60,000 nucleotides of DNA from Takakia lepidozioides. Its lineage: Eukaryota > Streptophyta > Takakiopsida > Takakiales > Takakiaceae. Numbering within the stretch: position 1 is the first letter of the stretch; every line of letters starts with the position of its first letter. Location: assembly GCA_030704615.1 (NCBI GenBank), contig CM060733.1, positions 62,002,001-62,062,000 of the forward strand, read 5' to 3'. Of this stretch, positions 1 to 10,963 are shown in pieces. The notes beneath the pieces are model-generated. The model had not been told where the DNA came from and ran no database searches. It saw nothing but the letters and a program-made list of their open reading frames with translations. The translations under genes and the position numbers were made by a program.

Positions 1-1011
1 TAGTTCACCGCGGTGGGACGAGCGACCGCGGAGGGGGACTGGCCCCGGCGAGGGCCGGGTGGGCCGGGGCGGAGGGCGCGGGGTGTCAGAGCATTCAACT
101 CCCCGGGCACTTCTAATACGTGGCATTTCAGAGGCGTTCGGAGGTGAGGCGCCAGTCTCGGGGGCGGCTGCGGGTGGGCGGGGCGGCGGGCCGTCCACGT
201 AGGCGTGCCCGGGCGCATTCAGAAAAAAGACCAGCAAAGACTAGGTTTTGGAATCTTGTGCGGCATCGTTGGTTGGCAGCAGCCTACGCAGTGAGAGAGA
301 TGAGAGAGACTAAAATCTGTGGTGGAGTATCACAACCTCTGGTGGGCTCTGTCACAGTCAGTACTGTCAGAGTTGTCAGTGTTGGTTTTTTCTTTTCTCT
401 CTCTCTCTTTCTCTCTCTCATGCCCTAGATGCGACGAGTTTCTACTGTTTCTCCAGTGGTTGCTCGTTCTGGGCAGAGACCTTCAGCTATTAGCAGCGTA
501 CCTGGAATTTCTCTCTGAACGCCGGTTTTTGTCAAGTTTTGGTTGTCCCTTGCGTTTCGTAATAACTTTCTTGTCTTTCTTCTTGTTCTATTAGTCTCCA
601 CCCCCGAAGTGGGTCTTCTGTTACGCCGGCCTCGGCCGGAGTCATCTCTCTCTCCACCCCCTCTATCTCCCTTATCCACACATACCTTCCTTTGTTTTTT
701 TCGTCGAAGGGAAGTTGCAGGACACGATGACAACCACAATTTGGCGACGACCTCTGAATTTTCTGTTTCTTTGAAACAGGGACAAGGATGTCGTATTGTG
801 CAGGCTATTTCATCAATTAATCTCCAGGGGACTCTTCTAAAACATCATGGTGCAGTTTGAGCAAATGGGAGGCTTAAGAATTCCTATAGATCGTGGCCAG
901 TGCCCTTGGCATAAGAGTAACTATATTTTTTGCTGAGCAGTATATCCACTTCGAGTGTTGCAGCTGAGTAGGCTTTCCATCACCCTCAACACACACACGA
1001 AAATTTAAGCA
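1..1011 (+). promoter_or_regulatory. GC-rich then pyrimidine-rich segment upstream of the first plus-strand gene
   Basis: The first ~220 bases are very GC-rich, followed by CT-rich tracts (around 385-420 and 640-680). Open frames here are short and of biased composition. The position ahead of the plus-strand membrane-protein gene fits a promoter or transcribed leader, possibly with a 5' UTR intron. I see no convincing TATA box or start codon, so this is a positional inference only. Confidence 0.25.
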
Positions 1012-1190
1012 TTGTTGGCCATCCTCTCTGAAGTGAGGTGGGTAGGAGGGGTGGTTGCGGGGTTGAACATGCCCTGGGGCAGCGGTTCAACTCCAAATAA
1101 CTCTTTGAAGGAGCTACAAGGGATACGATTGTTGCACAGTGTGCATGCAGACGATGATGGTTATTCCGAGAATGGAAGACTTGTCTTAAA
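1012..1190 (+). CDS. tentative upstream exon of the membrane-protein gene
   Basis: A plus-strand frame is open to a consensus donor (GTGAGT at 1191). It ends with two bases (AA) of a lysine codon. The next recognised exon, at 2599, begins with a single G that completes AAG, so the phases match. The last residues read ENGRLVLK and would run into KKLATRLYADS. The acceptor is not certain: a CAG at 1148-1150 is one option, so the real exon may be only 1151-1190. An unseen exon between the two is also possible. Assignment rests on phase and splice signals, not on recognised homology. Confidence 0.35.
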
Positions 1191-2598
1191 GTGAGTGAAG
1201 CTTATTATCTTATTTACTTTTCTAGTGACATGTTGGTGTTTCTGGGATCTCTTTCCTTAGCTTGGTTCGGATGACGTAGTGAGTTGTAGACTCCAGGAAG
1301 ATGAGCTCTTTCAGGGACTGGATTTGTGCTAGAAGGGTTTGTACAATGTACAGTGTTAAGGCTGAGGGTTAATGGGCCTGGGTGGGAGTCGAACTTTAAA
1401 GCATGGCCTCGAATTTGGGTGTCTGGCTGTGCTTCTATTGGCATTGTGCAACTGTTTCAGGCTTGAAGTACCATTGCTGTTTAGATCGGAAGCAATGTCC
1501 AGTTGTGCAGAGCCAATAGTTCGCAGGGTTGTGAAGAGGATAAGTTCCTAGGCTCATTTCTGCACTGTTTACGTAGTGTAGGATCAGATGTGAGCTGATC
1601 TGAATTGTAAGTTCGAAGTGGGTCTGGTACTGGCTTCACCACCTAAACCCCATGTAGGAACACTCTTTAGTCTTGTTGCTGTAAATCCTGCGATCTCAGT
1701 GGCACAGGTGGCAATTTCAGGGGTGACCAATTTGAGGGAAGCCAAACTCTTGAAGTGAGGCGGGAACGACATATCTTGAAGTCATTGTGGGATCAAAGGC
1801 CAACATGGCTTCGAACTGTCTACAGTGGCAATGATGGTCAGTTTGCAGAATACTCATGAAGGGTGGCCTAACTGTACCTATTTTTAACAGAAGGGATAGT
1901 CATAGCATGATGCTGATGACACTCCTTTCAGGGCCATGCACATACCTACATGCCCAAGGCATGCGAGATATCTCCAGTGATGTGCCCTCTACTGATTGGA
2001 TTACTGTCATTATTCTCTGTGCGCCCCATTGATAGCCCGGGCTTGAGAGCTTAGAGTAGACCTCCTCAAGAGGCTCAAAGTAAAAGAGGTGAAAGTGTTC
2101 TTAGAAAGCTTCTTGTCAGTAGCCACCTGATTCCTGCTTTTCTTACTTTCGGACTTGTATCGATTGGTATACACATGGTATATGTTACTAGGGGATCACA
2201 ATTTGCTGGAGACTCTGGCCAATGTCGCAACATCCTTACCCTTCGTTATCATCGGCCTTCAAACTCCAAGGTAGCCTTGGTCTTTCTCTGATCGGTATTC
2301 TTAGTGGGGTCCAGTGGTTGTCCACCAAATTCTTAACATTGCAGCTGTGTAGTTTTATCTGCAAAGGCCTAGATGAGTTGGTCATTATAGATAACCCATT
2401 CTCAGCAGTATTGTGTGAATCAGCTTGGATGCTAATTGTTGGGGGGCATGCATGCATGGGCTTGTCAGCAGAAATCTTCCTGCAGTAAAGGGGTTTTGTT
2501 TTGTGGCAAACTATATAGCTGGCTTGTTGGGTCATTTGGAGATGGAAAATATGCTTCATCGCTGAAGGTGCCCTTTTGTTTTCTTTTCCTTCATGTAG

Positions 2599-2737
2599 GA
2601 AGAAGCTGGCTACCAGGCTGTATGCAGATTCACTTGTGGGAGTGGGGGTGGCTTCAACATTGTACCATACATCCCGGGGTGGTGTGCGAAAGTATTTTAG
2701 ATGGGCTGACTATGCCATGATAGCAACCTCAACCTTG
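2599..2737 (+). CDS. membrane-protein gene, exon with the YHTSRG/RWADY block
   Basis: The exon is 139 bases: one base completing the previous codon, then 46 codons. A hydrophobic stretch (SLVGVGVASTLYH) precedes the conserved-looking His-Thr-Ser and Arg-Trp-Ala-Asp-Tyr residues. Donor GTATAA follows at 2738. Confidence 0.6.
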
Positions 2738-5105
2738 GTATAACCATCTTTATGATTACTATCAAATCTCTGAATGTATATCAGTATGCCTGAAGTTTAT
2801 GGGAGAGACTATGGTCCTCATTTTGTGGAAAAATGTAACCGTTCCATGTTAACTACTGTGATATGAGGGTAGCTCATCGTGGGTGTGCGTGCTCCTGGAG
2901 CAACCAGAGATTTTTGTAGCGTAGTTGACAATTTGGTTACTTCTGAAATATTCCATCCCATACATCATGGTAAAAAAATGAGTTCCCACTGCTCGGCTAG
3001 CCCTCTAGCTTGCAATATGACAAGTGCTGGCTAGAGGTTCAATGATACATAGATAGAGAAAATCTACTCGTGGACTGTTTCTTGCTAACATTTTCTATGC
3101 TATATCCTTCTGGGGACAGTCTCTGTGTGTGTAAGTCCTGTGGGAGCTGGATTTGGGCTTTGAACCCACCAGGGGTATGGAAACTCTTCGCCAAATTTGT
3201 GTAGTGCTCAATCACAGCCAGAACAGACCTGCTGACACAGAATTGAGTTTTGATGTACGGCCTGTTATTGACTTGATTCTAGCACTCCTGCTCTAGCCCT
3301 TATTTTGCCATACACATGGCATGGCCGGTCAATGTGTCTCGAAAAGTGAAGAGATTGTACTCATAAGACGTTGTTTGCCGTAGCCTTGTGGCCATTGACC
3401 CCGCGCCCAGTTTGAGCGGGAACAAAAGGGACAGAACCTACCTCTGTCAGGGGCTGACGTTGGTAGTAAGACTTGCCTCCATATAAAGAAATAATCCGGG
3501 TTTTCCAGATATCCTCTAGAAATCCCTTCACACAAGCATCAATCTGCTGTGTGTGATTTGCCCAAAAACTAGGCCTCAGGAGGGCCTGGGCTTTTGGCTC
3601 AGCCTCGAGACTTTCAAAGTTGGTAAACAGGGGTACAGGCACAATTCCCTTAATAGATTTGAAGAGAGCGTCTCTTTGGTGAGAGAACCCCGGACAGTGT
3701 ATCAGAAAATGAATACTGTCTTCAGATTGCCCACACAACGGGCAATTGCACTCTCCCTTTCCTCTCTGCTTCTGTTTGCTGTTCAAAGGTAGGCTTCCTG
3801 CCCCGAGTTTAAATTTCATCGAAAAGTGAAGAGAGAAAGACGTGTAGTTTTGACAATTCCCTGTGAAGTGTGAGGCACCTTTGAGGTCCGAGTCCCTGGG
3901 ATACCAACTCAGTCAGAGCCAGTTGTTGGGTTTCAAACCAATAGGGTAATATATGAGACTACTCATCCAACAGATGTCCCAGTGGCTACAGCACAAGGTC
4001 TTGTTCAGAACCACATAGGTGTATGTCGTCACCCATTATAGCCAACCCAGTTGTAAAAGGGGGGTCATTGGGTCAACCGGTCACTAATGTGTTGGTTACT
4101 TTCAAGTCTTTGGGGGGAGGTTTGAGCAACCTTGTGGCTTTGGCTACGGCATTTGGAAGATGTCCCCTTCCCACCTTCCCCATGGAAGCCAGTAGCCTGT
4201 TTGGGGTGAAGTGACTTTGAGACTGCAGGAACGTACCATAGTGCTTGTTCAGAGCCAACAATAATCCAGTCACAGGCTTTGATTTAATTGCCATATGGAC
4301 TCCATGCTGGAAAGGACGAGGTGGATTCCAGCCCTGCTGCTAGAGCCCTCTAACTGCAAACAGATGTGATAATGTTGCTGTGTGAACTGCTGATGACATC
4401 GAGAGAAAGAGAGGGAGTGAGGCTTGACATTTTGGATGTCTCTGTGCCAGTGTTTGTCATCGGCTATAAAAACAGATAGGGAAAACCCCAGGGCATTACT
4501 GCTAGCATCAGCCATGATGATCCCTTTCCAACCTATGCTTGTCACTACGATCCATGGAGCGATGCTTGAGGTATACTGCCTGTCTCTCTCCCTTCCTCTT
4601 TGTGGATGGTATTACTTCCTTTCTTTCTTGGCAGCCTACCTGCACGAGGCATTCACCCTTAGACAATCACTCGAACAATAGTTCTTTTCTCTGACTCTGG
4701 TTTTCCTATTTTCTCTCATGTTCTTCCTTCCATTTGTCCCATAAGCTCTATGAGCTTTCCGCGGACGTTATAAAGCACCATTTCATTTCATTTCATTTCT
4801 TGCTTGGCACTAGTTTTCTTGGATTTCCTGTAGCAGGCTTAGAAACGCCTTTTACACTGAATTAGATATTTTACTGCAGTTTGTTGAGTGCTATGAGGGG
4901 TGTTGTTGGGCAGGCAACATTTGCCTGGAAGGTGCTTGAGGACCCACGATTACGAAGAGCCCATGCTCTGCATACTGTGTCCACTCTCGTAGGGGGTGCC
5001 TTGTTTGTGGCTGACGACATCTTCCCAAACACGCCCTATGTTCATGCAGCCTGGCATGTTGCAGCTGCTGTGGGAGTTGCAACACTGAGCTCACTATTAG
5101 AGTGA
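2599..5105 (+). CDS. multi-exon gene for a CREST-superfamily-like multi-pass membrane protein
   Basis: Three exons join cleanly: 2599-2737 (acceptor TAG, donor GTATAA), 4451-4570 (acceptor CAG, donor GTATAC) and 4914-5105 (acceptor GGGCAG, stop TGA 5103-5105). The first starts with one base of a split codon and the later junctions are in phase 0, giving about 150 C-terminal residues. They contain several hydrophobic segments, a YHTSRG then RWADY block, and a terminal HAAWHVAAA block. Spaced His/Ser/Asp followed by a C-terminal HxxxH is the pattern of the CREST membrane hydrolase/receptor superfamily (alkaline ceramidases, PAQR, TMEM8-like). I infer that relationship from the motif pattern; the substrate is unknown. 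A truncated LINE lies in the first intron. The true start lies upstream and is not established. Confidence 0.65.
2738..4450 (+). other. intron of the membrane-protein gene
   Basis: This interval holds no coding sequence belonging to the gene. It contains a 5'-truncated minus-strand LINE with its target-site duplication (3339-3834). The remainder is anonymous. Confidence 0.5.
3355..3818 (-). mobile_element. 5'-truncated LINE, copy 1 (3' end only)
   Basis: The minus strand encodes the C-terminal zinc-binding part of the LINE polyprotein ([20 protein letters not shown]) and the family's 3' end, CTTATGAGTACAA. It is flanked by a perfect 16-bp target-site duplication, TCGAAAAGTGAAGAGA, at 3339-3354 and 3819-3834. 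That is the hallmark of target-primed reverse transcription. It is dead on arrival, with no endonuclease or RT domain. Confidence 0.92.
4451..4570 (+). CDS. membrane-protein gene, middle exon
   Basis: This exon has exactly 40 codons, in phase 0 at both ends. It begins CLSSAIKTDRENPR and includes a long hydrophobic segment (ALLLASAMMIPFQPMLVTT) ending IHGAMLE. Acceptor TGTGCCAG and donor GTATAC are both good matches to plant splice signals. Confidence 0.62.
4754..4800 (+). repeat. 3' tail of a small retroelement with (ATTTC)n, copy 1
   Basis: The sequence from GCTTTCCGCGGACG to an (ATTTC)3-type tail recurs almost exactly at 7958-7999. A shared short body ending in a simple repeat is typical of a LINE or SINE 3' end. 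The upstream sequences of the two copies differ, so only the tail is shared or recognisable. Confidence 0.5.
4914..5105 (+). CDS. membrane-protein gene, last exon
   Basis: The acceptor GGGCAG joins in phase 0 to the preceding exon and gives ATFAWKVLEDP onward. Residues include FVADDIFPNTP and HAAWHVAAAVGVATL, ending SLLE and TGA. The frame is also open upstream to 4881, but only the 4913/4914 junction keeps the phase of the donor at 4571. Confidence 0.65.
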   Translation, partial: ATFAWKVLEDPRLRRAHALHTVSTLVGGALFVADDIFPNTPYVHAAWHVAAAVGVATLSSLLE

Positions 5106-5990
5106 ACGAATGCTCCACAAATCAATCAGGCCATATCTTCTCACAGTTGCATCACTGCCTATTAAGCTGGACTGTTTATCCTTCTCCGAAGTTGACCTTC
5201 TCTGCCCATATGAGCAGAGTGTGTTAGTTGCACTTGCGTTGATACTGCTGTAAAACGTTTGGTGACATGCTAGCAGCTTGAGAACTCCATTCTTTGGATC
5301 TCTGTATTGACAAAAACGAATATGGAGTCCTTCATCCATATGGTTGCTACAAAACTTCTTGAGCATGTTCTGCTATGTTGAGGGTGCAGGACAAGTAGTG
5401 TTGCCACTTGGGGGTTTCTCTTGTGATTTACACAATAGACTATTGGCAAAGGTACTAATAATTAGTAGTTTGATGAGGTCTTCCAGTCTAAGGACAGAAA
5501 TCAGGCGCTCAGACCTCCTGAGCTGAGGCTTGCTTGCAAAACATCCATTGCATTGAGATATCCATATGGAAAAGCTTCCATGGAAGCATTACCAGATCTA
5601 GTAATGACGTGTCTTCAAAGTAACACGGTTGTAGCTGTGGCATTAGTTGTGGCAGCAAGTACTGGACTTTCTGTCAGCTTCCTGTAGTGAAGAAGGGAGT
5701 TCGATTGTTACTTTGTACAGCAGCAATGAGCAATAAACCTTCTCGCAGAGGATTTGGTTACAAATTTTGGAAGGTGCAAGTAGGAAGCAGTGGAATTCTA
5801 AGCGCAAAAGGGATGAATTGTCCAAAACACCAAACACTTTCAGTAGTTGACACTGAACATCTCTGCAGTGAATAAGACATCCCTTTCCTTGCCACAAGAG
5901 CTGGAGCTGAATGCACCATCTATCTTACAAGACTATCTTTATCCCTCAATCCTCCCTCAAGAGATACCTCTTCTGATCTAAACCAAGAAA
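5106..5990. other. 3' flank of the membrane-protein gene, no gene seen
   Basis: Only short overlapping frames occur on both strands, with no recognisable domain and no repeat shared with the rest of the window. It probably includes the 3' UTR. Confidence 0.3.
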
Positions 5991-6191
5991 AACTATGCCC
6001 AACCCCTGGTTTCATTTGGGTTGGCACTTCCTGGCTTTCTCAAGTTTCTAGCTGCCCAAAACTCCCTCCCAGTAAAAATGTAAAAGCTAGTGTTGGGATG
6101 AGCAGGATGTAAAATGTTTGAGTAGAACCTTGGTCTATTCTCACTGACAAGTTCAGCATAGTGGTCACTTACTGACATGCAGGAATCTGCA

Positions 6192-7658
6192 TTAAGCTCC
6201 ATACGGGCACTGCCCATTCTTTTGATAATGAAAACAAACAATCTGCTTCATAGGAAGTATGCCAGCCAGATTTTGAAGCCTCTTCCACAAGTCCAGTTTA
6301 GCCTCAGTCCAGCGCTGCTGCACCTTCCTGTGCTCGTCTTCAGTCACCCAAATCTTCAGGTGGAGGTGAGGAGGTTGTGGTACATTCCATGATTCAGAGT
6401 CATTGATGTGTATGGGATTGCCTCCTCTCTGTGAGCATACATCAACATGCACATGTTCGTTATGCATGTCCGGTACCAACAGGTAATATGCCGGTAGAGG
6501 TGTAGCTGCAACAGTGATGAAATGAGTGGCAAAATGCTGTCACTGATGCAATCAAAGCTCTTCAATTGAGCTGCAATAGGGCAATACTTGTTGCTAGTCA
6601 TAGGGTCGTATGTAAATTGAACACTATGCAGCAATTGTTCCTATGTGTCCATCATTAACAGTGATATGTGGCTGGCGTAATGTTATAAGTGTTTTCGCTA
6701 CCGCTGTGGCCTTCTGGCCAGGGGTTTCCATGTGCTGGGGGAGAAAATCCACTACTAATCATCAATGTGGAGGCTCCCCTTAGGGAAAAAGGTCAGTGTT
6801 CTACTGACTAATGGCTTTGGACCCAGCCCAGGCAACTGTCCTCATCATCATCTACATTGGAAACATCAAGCAATCTTTCAATTCATCTTGGGAGTGTCGT
6901 ATGCTCTGTTCATGGAGTTGATTCTGTAATCATATGTCAGAGCCCTCACAGCGTCCACATAGAGAAAATCTCTTCATCCTCCAACTCTGATAATCTCTCC
7001 AAATGTCTCACAGAGGTAATGATGAATCCAGGCCTGGATTTTGCATCAAGTGAGCATTGCATGTGAAAATTGATCATTGAACGGGACAAGCACACACTCT
7101 CCTGCTGTGATTCCTGGTTGCTGCCCAGAATAGAGAGGGGCATCTCCATAGCAGGAGATGCATGAACCTGCAGCCAAGCTGGGATAACATGAACATCTGA
7201 AAGATACCCATTTGTATACAGAGGGTACACATGGGGTGCATACTTCCTACCATTGCAAGTATGCTGGCTTTTAAGAGAAAACTCTTGCCGCATGGCTGAA
7301 ATGACTGTGTTGACATGTCTGTAGTAAAAGGTTTTTGGCAGAACTTCGATCAACGATTCTCAAGTATGAACTGGTCGTCAGAATCTGCAATAACATACTG
7401 ATCAAATCCTCAAAAACGAAGCTGGAATTACTCGTCTGGGTGGGCGTCAGCCCCAATGCCAAACTTAGTCACATTAACATTGGGCCCACAATTCTCAAGA
7501 CCTCCAGCGTATGCGTAAATTCTTGAGCTTTCAAAGGAGTTGTTAGTATGGCAGCCATACCTGGAGCAACATTCTCTGGCCCTTCTTTCTCCATAGAAGA
7601 TTCCCACAGCGAAGGATCTAGCAGTTCCCGAATTTTCAAGTGGAATCCATCAACTTCC
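6192..7658 (-). pseudogene. decayed minus-strand coding region of unknown family
   Basis: Read on the minus strand, long protein-like stretches lie in successive frames. About 7658-7500 reads ...FHLKIRELLDPSLWESS. About 7460-7360 contains GFDQYVIADSDDQFILENR. The frame 7353-6946 reads through 135 residues, including YAPHVYPLYTNGYLSDVHV. The frames 6634-6356 and 6479-6192 include HLHLKIWVTEDEHRKVQQRW. The frame changes and stops make it non-functional, or split by introns I cannot place. I do not recognise the family; a transposase or a transposon-associated gene is possible. Its upstream end is cut by the Copia LTR at 7659. Confidence 0.4.
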
Positions 7659-7866
7659 TGTTGGTGTACTTACTATTATCACACCCTCAGTAATGGGGTA
7701 GCTACAGGTCTCTTTAGTTTTAGATAAGCACACAAATTATGGTCACTGACCACAGCATGTTCCCCAGCATGTTTATAGGATCTTAGTGTTTATCTCTTAT
7801 CCATCCAGGGACCGATTAGATTAGACGGCCATGTGTTTGTATTTACTTGAGTCAATCTATTCTACA
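7659..7866 (+). repeat. probable 5' LTR of the Copia element
   Basis: The interval starts TGTTGG and ends CTACA immediately before a TGGTATCATAGC primer-binding site. That gives the TG...CA ends expected of an LTR of about 208 bp. The 3' LTR is absent, so the left boundary cannot be confirmed by comparison. Confidence 0.5.
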
Positions 7867-7883
7867 TGGTATCATAGCCTAGT
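7867..7883 (+). other. Copia primer-binding site
   Basis: TGGTATCATAGC directly after the LTR end differs by one base from the common plant initiator-Met-tRNA site, TGGTATCAGAGC. Confidence 0.6.
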
Positions 7884-7957
7884 CGAGCTGCAAGGGCAGT
7901 CTCGTGTTCATTTAGGAGCGACTCTTGAACATACGGTTGTTCGTAGGAGAGCGTCTT

Positions 7958-7999
7958 GCTTTCCGCGGACGTTATAAAGCACCATTTCATTTCATTTCT
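7958..7999 (+). repeat. 3' tail of a small retroelement with (ATTTC)n, copy 2
   Basis: It is near-identical to 4754-4800. It lies between the Copia primer-binding site and gag, so it appears to be an insertion in the element's leader. Confidence 0.5.
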
Positions 8000-8111
8000 C
8001 ATACTTCGAGTCCTCAACCCTTTTTCGTAACTAACTCTGTTTCTTCATCTCTTCTTTATTTCATTGTTTGTTCATCTCTTCAGTCTCTTCTTTTCTAGCT
8101 AGTATAAAGCT

Positions 8112-8970
8112 ATGGCTGGTCTTGAGAACTCTGTCATGTCAGATTCTAGCAAGCTTGGTAGCCCGGAAGAATTCAACGTATGGAACTTTCGCTTTCAGAG
8201 TATAATGGAAAAAGAGGATCTGTGGCACCTGTTTGAAGATGATCCTATTATGCCCGATGAAGATGAAGATGATAACTTTGAAGAAACTTTGAGACGACAG
8301 AAAAGAAGAGCCTTTTCCTTCCTGAAACTCTCAGTCAAACCAAGTGTTGTTCCTCATATTCAGGATTGTACTGACCCCAAAGAGTGCTATGACGTCTGAA
8401 GAGTATGAGTGAAGAACAATGCACGGAAATTGGTTGTCAAGAGCCGCTTCTCCTCTCTCAAGATGGAAGAGAACATGCCAGTTGCAGACTTCATGCGTGA
8501 ACTGCGTGAGATTGTCAACAACCTGCGAAGCTTTAGGGAAGTGGTCTCTGAGGAGACGATTGTAGAGCAGATCATCAATGCTTTACCTGCAAGCTACAAT
8601 GTAATGCGGCAGATAATTTCCAATGAGAAGGAGCTGCCATCTGTGGAAGAGATTACTGGACGACTTCTACTTGAAGAGTCCAGAAACAAGAATCAGAACC
8701 AGTCCTCCGATGTGGAAGCGCTAGTTGTTCGCTTCAGGAAACATCTCTACACACGTCAGCAAAACTTCAATGACAGACTCCCAAGAAAAGACATCTGTAA
8801 CCGGTGCGGCAAGGAGGGCCATTGGGCTAGGGAATGTCAGGCTGAGCTGCCCCTTAGCTACAACGACAAGTTCAGAAACAAGCAAGCCTTGACAATCTGC
8901 GAGGATGTCATTGATCCAGCTCCAAATGAATCATCTAACGCAGCTGAGATCTTTGAGAACGCGTTGCATC
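8112..8970 (+). pseudogene. Copia gag with zinc knuckle, interrupted
   Basis: The ATG at 8112 opens a Copia gag (MAGLENSVMSDSSKLGS...). The frame 8112-8399 is followed by 8409-8987. The second part carries the knuckle CNRCGKEGHWARECQ at roughly residues 130-145 of that frame. The break near 8397 is a single in-frame stop and/or a shift. Gag binds and packages the element RNA. Confidence 0.85.
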
Positions 8971-10435
8971 CTTGCACTGGAATCTAACGGAGAGGCAGAC
9001 TGGATCCTAGACTCTGGAGCTTCAGCTCACGTTACTGGAAACAAAAAGCTGCTAGATGAGGTGAAGAATTGTAGTCATGACATTAGAGTCACCTCCGCAG
9101 GAGGACAAGCTCATTCTGTGAAAGGCCATCTGAATCTCACATTCCCAGATGGTGAAATAAAACGCATATCTGACATGATCTATGTACCGACTCTGAAGAG
9201 AAACCTTCTCTCCATAGGCAGCATTACAGATCAGGGTGCCATTGCATTGTTTGATTCATCTAAATGTATACTTGTCTCGAAGGAGGATGGCGCAAGAGTT
9301 TTAGCTCAGGGAAAGAGAGACCTATCAACTGGCTTACTAGACTCGAAATCAGGTGGAAACATTTCACTCAATCTTGCAGAGAGAGATTTAACAAATGCCA
9401 AACTTTGGCATTACCGAATGGGTCATTTGAACTACCTAGGTCTTAGACATCTGAGTAGTAAAAATTTAGCCACAGGTATCCCTATATTACCACTCTTGGA
9501 GACCACTTGCGAGAGTTGTCAATACGGCAAGCAAAGCAGAGAAGCTTTTCCGAAAAGAGAGTGAAACAAGGGCATCTAGGCCGCTTCAACTGCTGCACTC
9601 TGATCTCTGTGGACCGCTGAACTTGCCGACAATGTCTGGTGCTAAGTATTTCATGACCACAATCGACGATTTTAGTCAATATTCTTGGTTATTCTTCCTC
9701 AAATTAACAAATCAGAGGCACTTTCAAAGTTTGCAGCGTTTCACAAGTTGATTGAGAAAAGAACCGGTCTCTCAGTAAATACTTTGAGCACGGACAGGGG
9801 TGGAGAATACATGACTCACGACTTTCTCAATTACTGCTCGAATCATGGCATTCACAGACAACTCACTCAGGCGAAATCTCCGCAGCAGAACGGCGTGGTT
9901 GAGCGCAAAAACAGGACTTTGATGGAGCGAGCAAGAAGCATAGCCCTGCAAGCTCATACACCAAAGTTTATGTGGGCTGAGACGTTGTCGACTGCCAACT
10001 AGCTTGTCAACCGGTCCCCCCGCCAACGCCAACTCAAGTGTCACCCCGTATGAAAAATTCACAGGTACAAAACCCGATCTTTCAAATTTAAGGGTATTTG
10101 GGTGCACAGTCTACGTCCATATTGCTAAGCAGGACCGTAGCAAGCTTGACACAAAGTCTTTGAAATGTGTGTTCTTGGGTTATGACGAGCATTCTAAGGC
10201 ATATCGCTGTTACTTTCCCGGCACCGAGAAGGTGATAATCACTAGAGATTTTGATGAATCATCTCTTGGCGGTACACCATCCACAGTTGCTATACCTGAG
10301 CCGGAATCACTCCCAATCAACTCTCTATCTCCAGAACCTACCGAATCTGTAAATTTGGTGCCACCTAATCCTACAGTCTGTCTTCCGTCATCATCTTCCG
10401 ACTCAGGGGAGGAAACTATATCTGAATACTGCTAG
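8905..10435 (+). pseudogene. Copia protease and integrase region of pol
   Basis: The frame at 8905 gives the aspartic protease signature WILDSGASAHVTG, followed by the GAG-pre-integrase domain (LWHYRMGHLNYLGL...CESCQYGK). After a frame change at about 9563 come integrase-core residues LHSDLCGPL, IDDFSQYSWLF, TLSTDRGGEY and SPQQNGVVERKNRTL, so the DDE residues are visible. A stop near 10000 interrupts the integrase. The last frame (10004-10435) continues to RVFGCTVYVH and a Ser/Pro-rich tail, then the element ends. Confidence 0.88.
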
Positions 10436-10552
10436 CAGCTGACACTGATGGCGTGTAGTGAACAGGCTTGCTCAGGTCCACCGTGAACTTGTTTACCCCT
10501 ATCTGTGTGTGTTGATCACAACCACTGCATGCTTCTCGGCTTGAACAGCTGC

Positions 10553-10963
10553 CTACCTTCCTTGGCTGCTGGTATACGGCGATAAGTAAGCTACCCCCCG
10601 AAACTCTTCCAATCCATCTGAATGTTTTCTAAGAACCTCCTTAAGAGCTTTAGTTGGAAAGCCACTTACAGCCAATTTTGGATCCAACGCAGTGATCTCT
10701 AGGGCAACACCTTCTTCAGTGCGCCTACTCTTTGACATCATGAGTAGCTTCCGCAACTTCTCCACCATGGGTCCTTCCAACTGCCCTAGAGCACCGAACA
10801 ACGAATGCCTTACGAGTACATTCTCTCCATCTGCGATGCGATCGGTGTGTGAAACCCCTCCGCGCTCGAGCACCCTTCCCCGCGCTGCAAGACAGTTACT
10901 TTGGGCAGTCCGGGCAGATATAAACAAATTGACGACAATGACGTGGCGACGATGATGTGGCAC
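10553..10963 (-). CDS. 136-residue ORF of unknown function beside the Copia remnant
   Basis: A minus-strand frame reads cleanly from ATG and encodes a fairly ordinary composition (for example LFGALGQLEGPMVEKLRKLL and ALDPKLAVSGFPTKALKEVL). I do not recognise a domain. It abuts the truncated 3' edge of the Copia element, so it could be the interrupted host locus or another element fragment. A genuine gene is uncertain. Confidence 0.3.
   Translation of the reverse strand: MPHHRRHVIVVNLFISARTAQSNCLAARGRVLERGGVSHTDRIADGENVLVRHSLFGALGQLEGPMVEKLRKLLMMSKSRRTEEGVALEITALDPKLAVSGFPTKALKEVLRKHSDGLEEFRGVAYLSPYTSSQGR

Larger units (their letters stand above)
7659..10437 (+). mobile_element. truncated Ty1/Copia retrotransposon
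   Basis: In order it shows an LTR, primer-binding site, gag with a CCHC zinc knuckle, aspartic protease, GAG-pre-integrase and integrase core. This is the Copia order, with integrase before RT. It stops at about 10437 with no reverse transcriptase, RNase H or 3' LTR. The reading frame is broken by a stop near 8397, frame changes near 8970 and 9563, and a stop near 10000, so it cannot be autonomous. Confidence 0.9.

Noticed and set aside
319-594. Overlapping ORFs in the CT-rich leader
   Set aside because: Composition-driven Ser/Leu/Phe frames on both strands with no domain.
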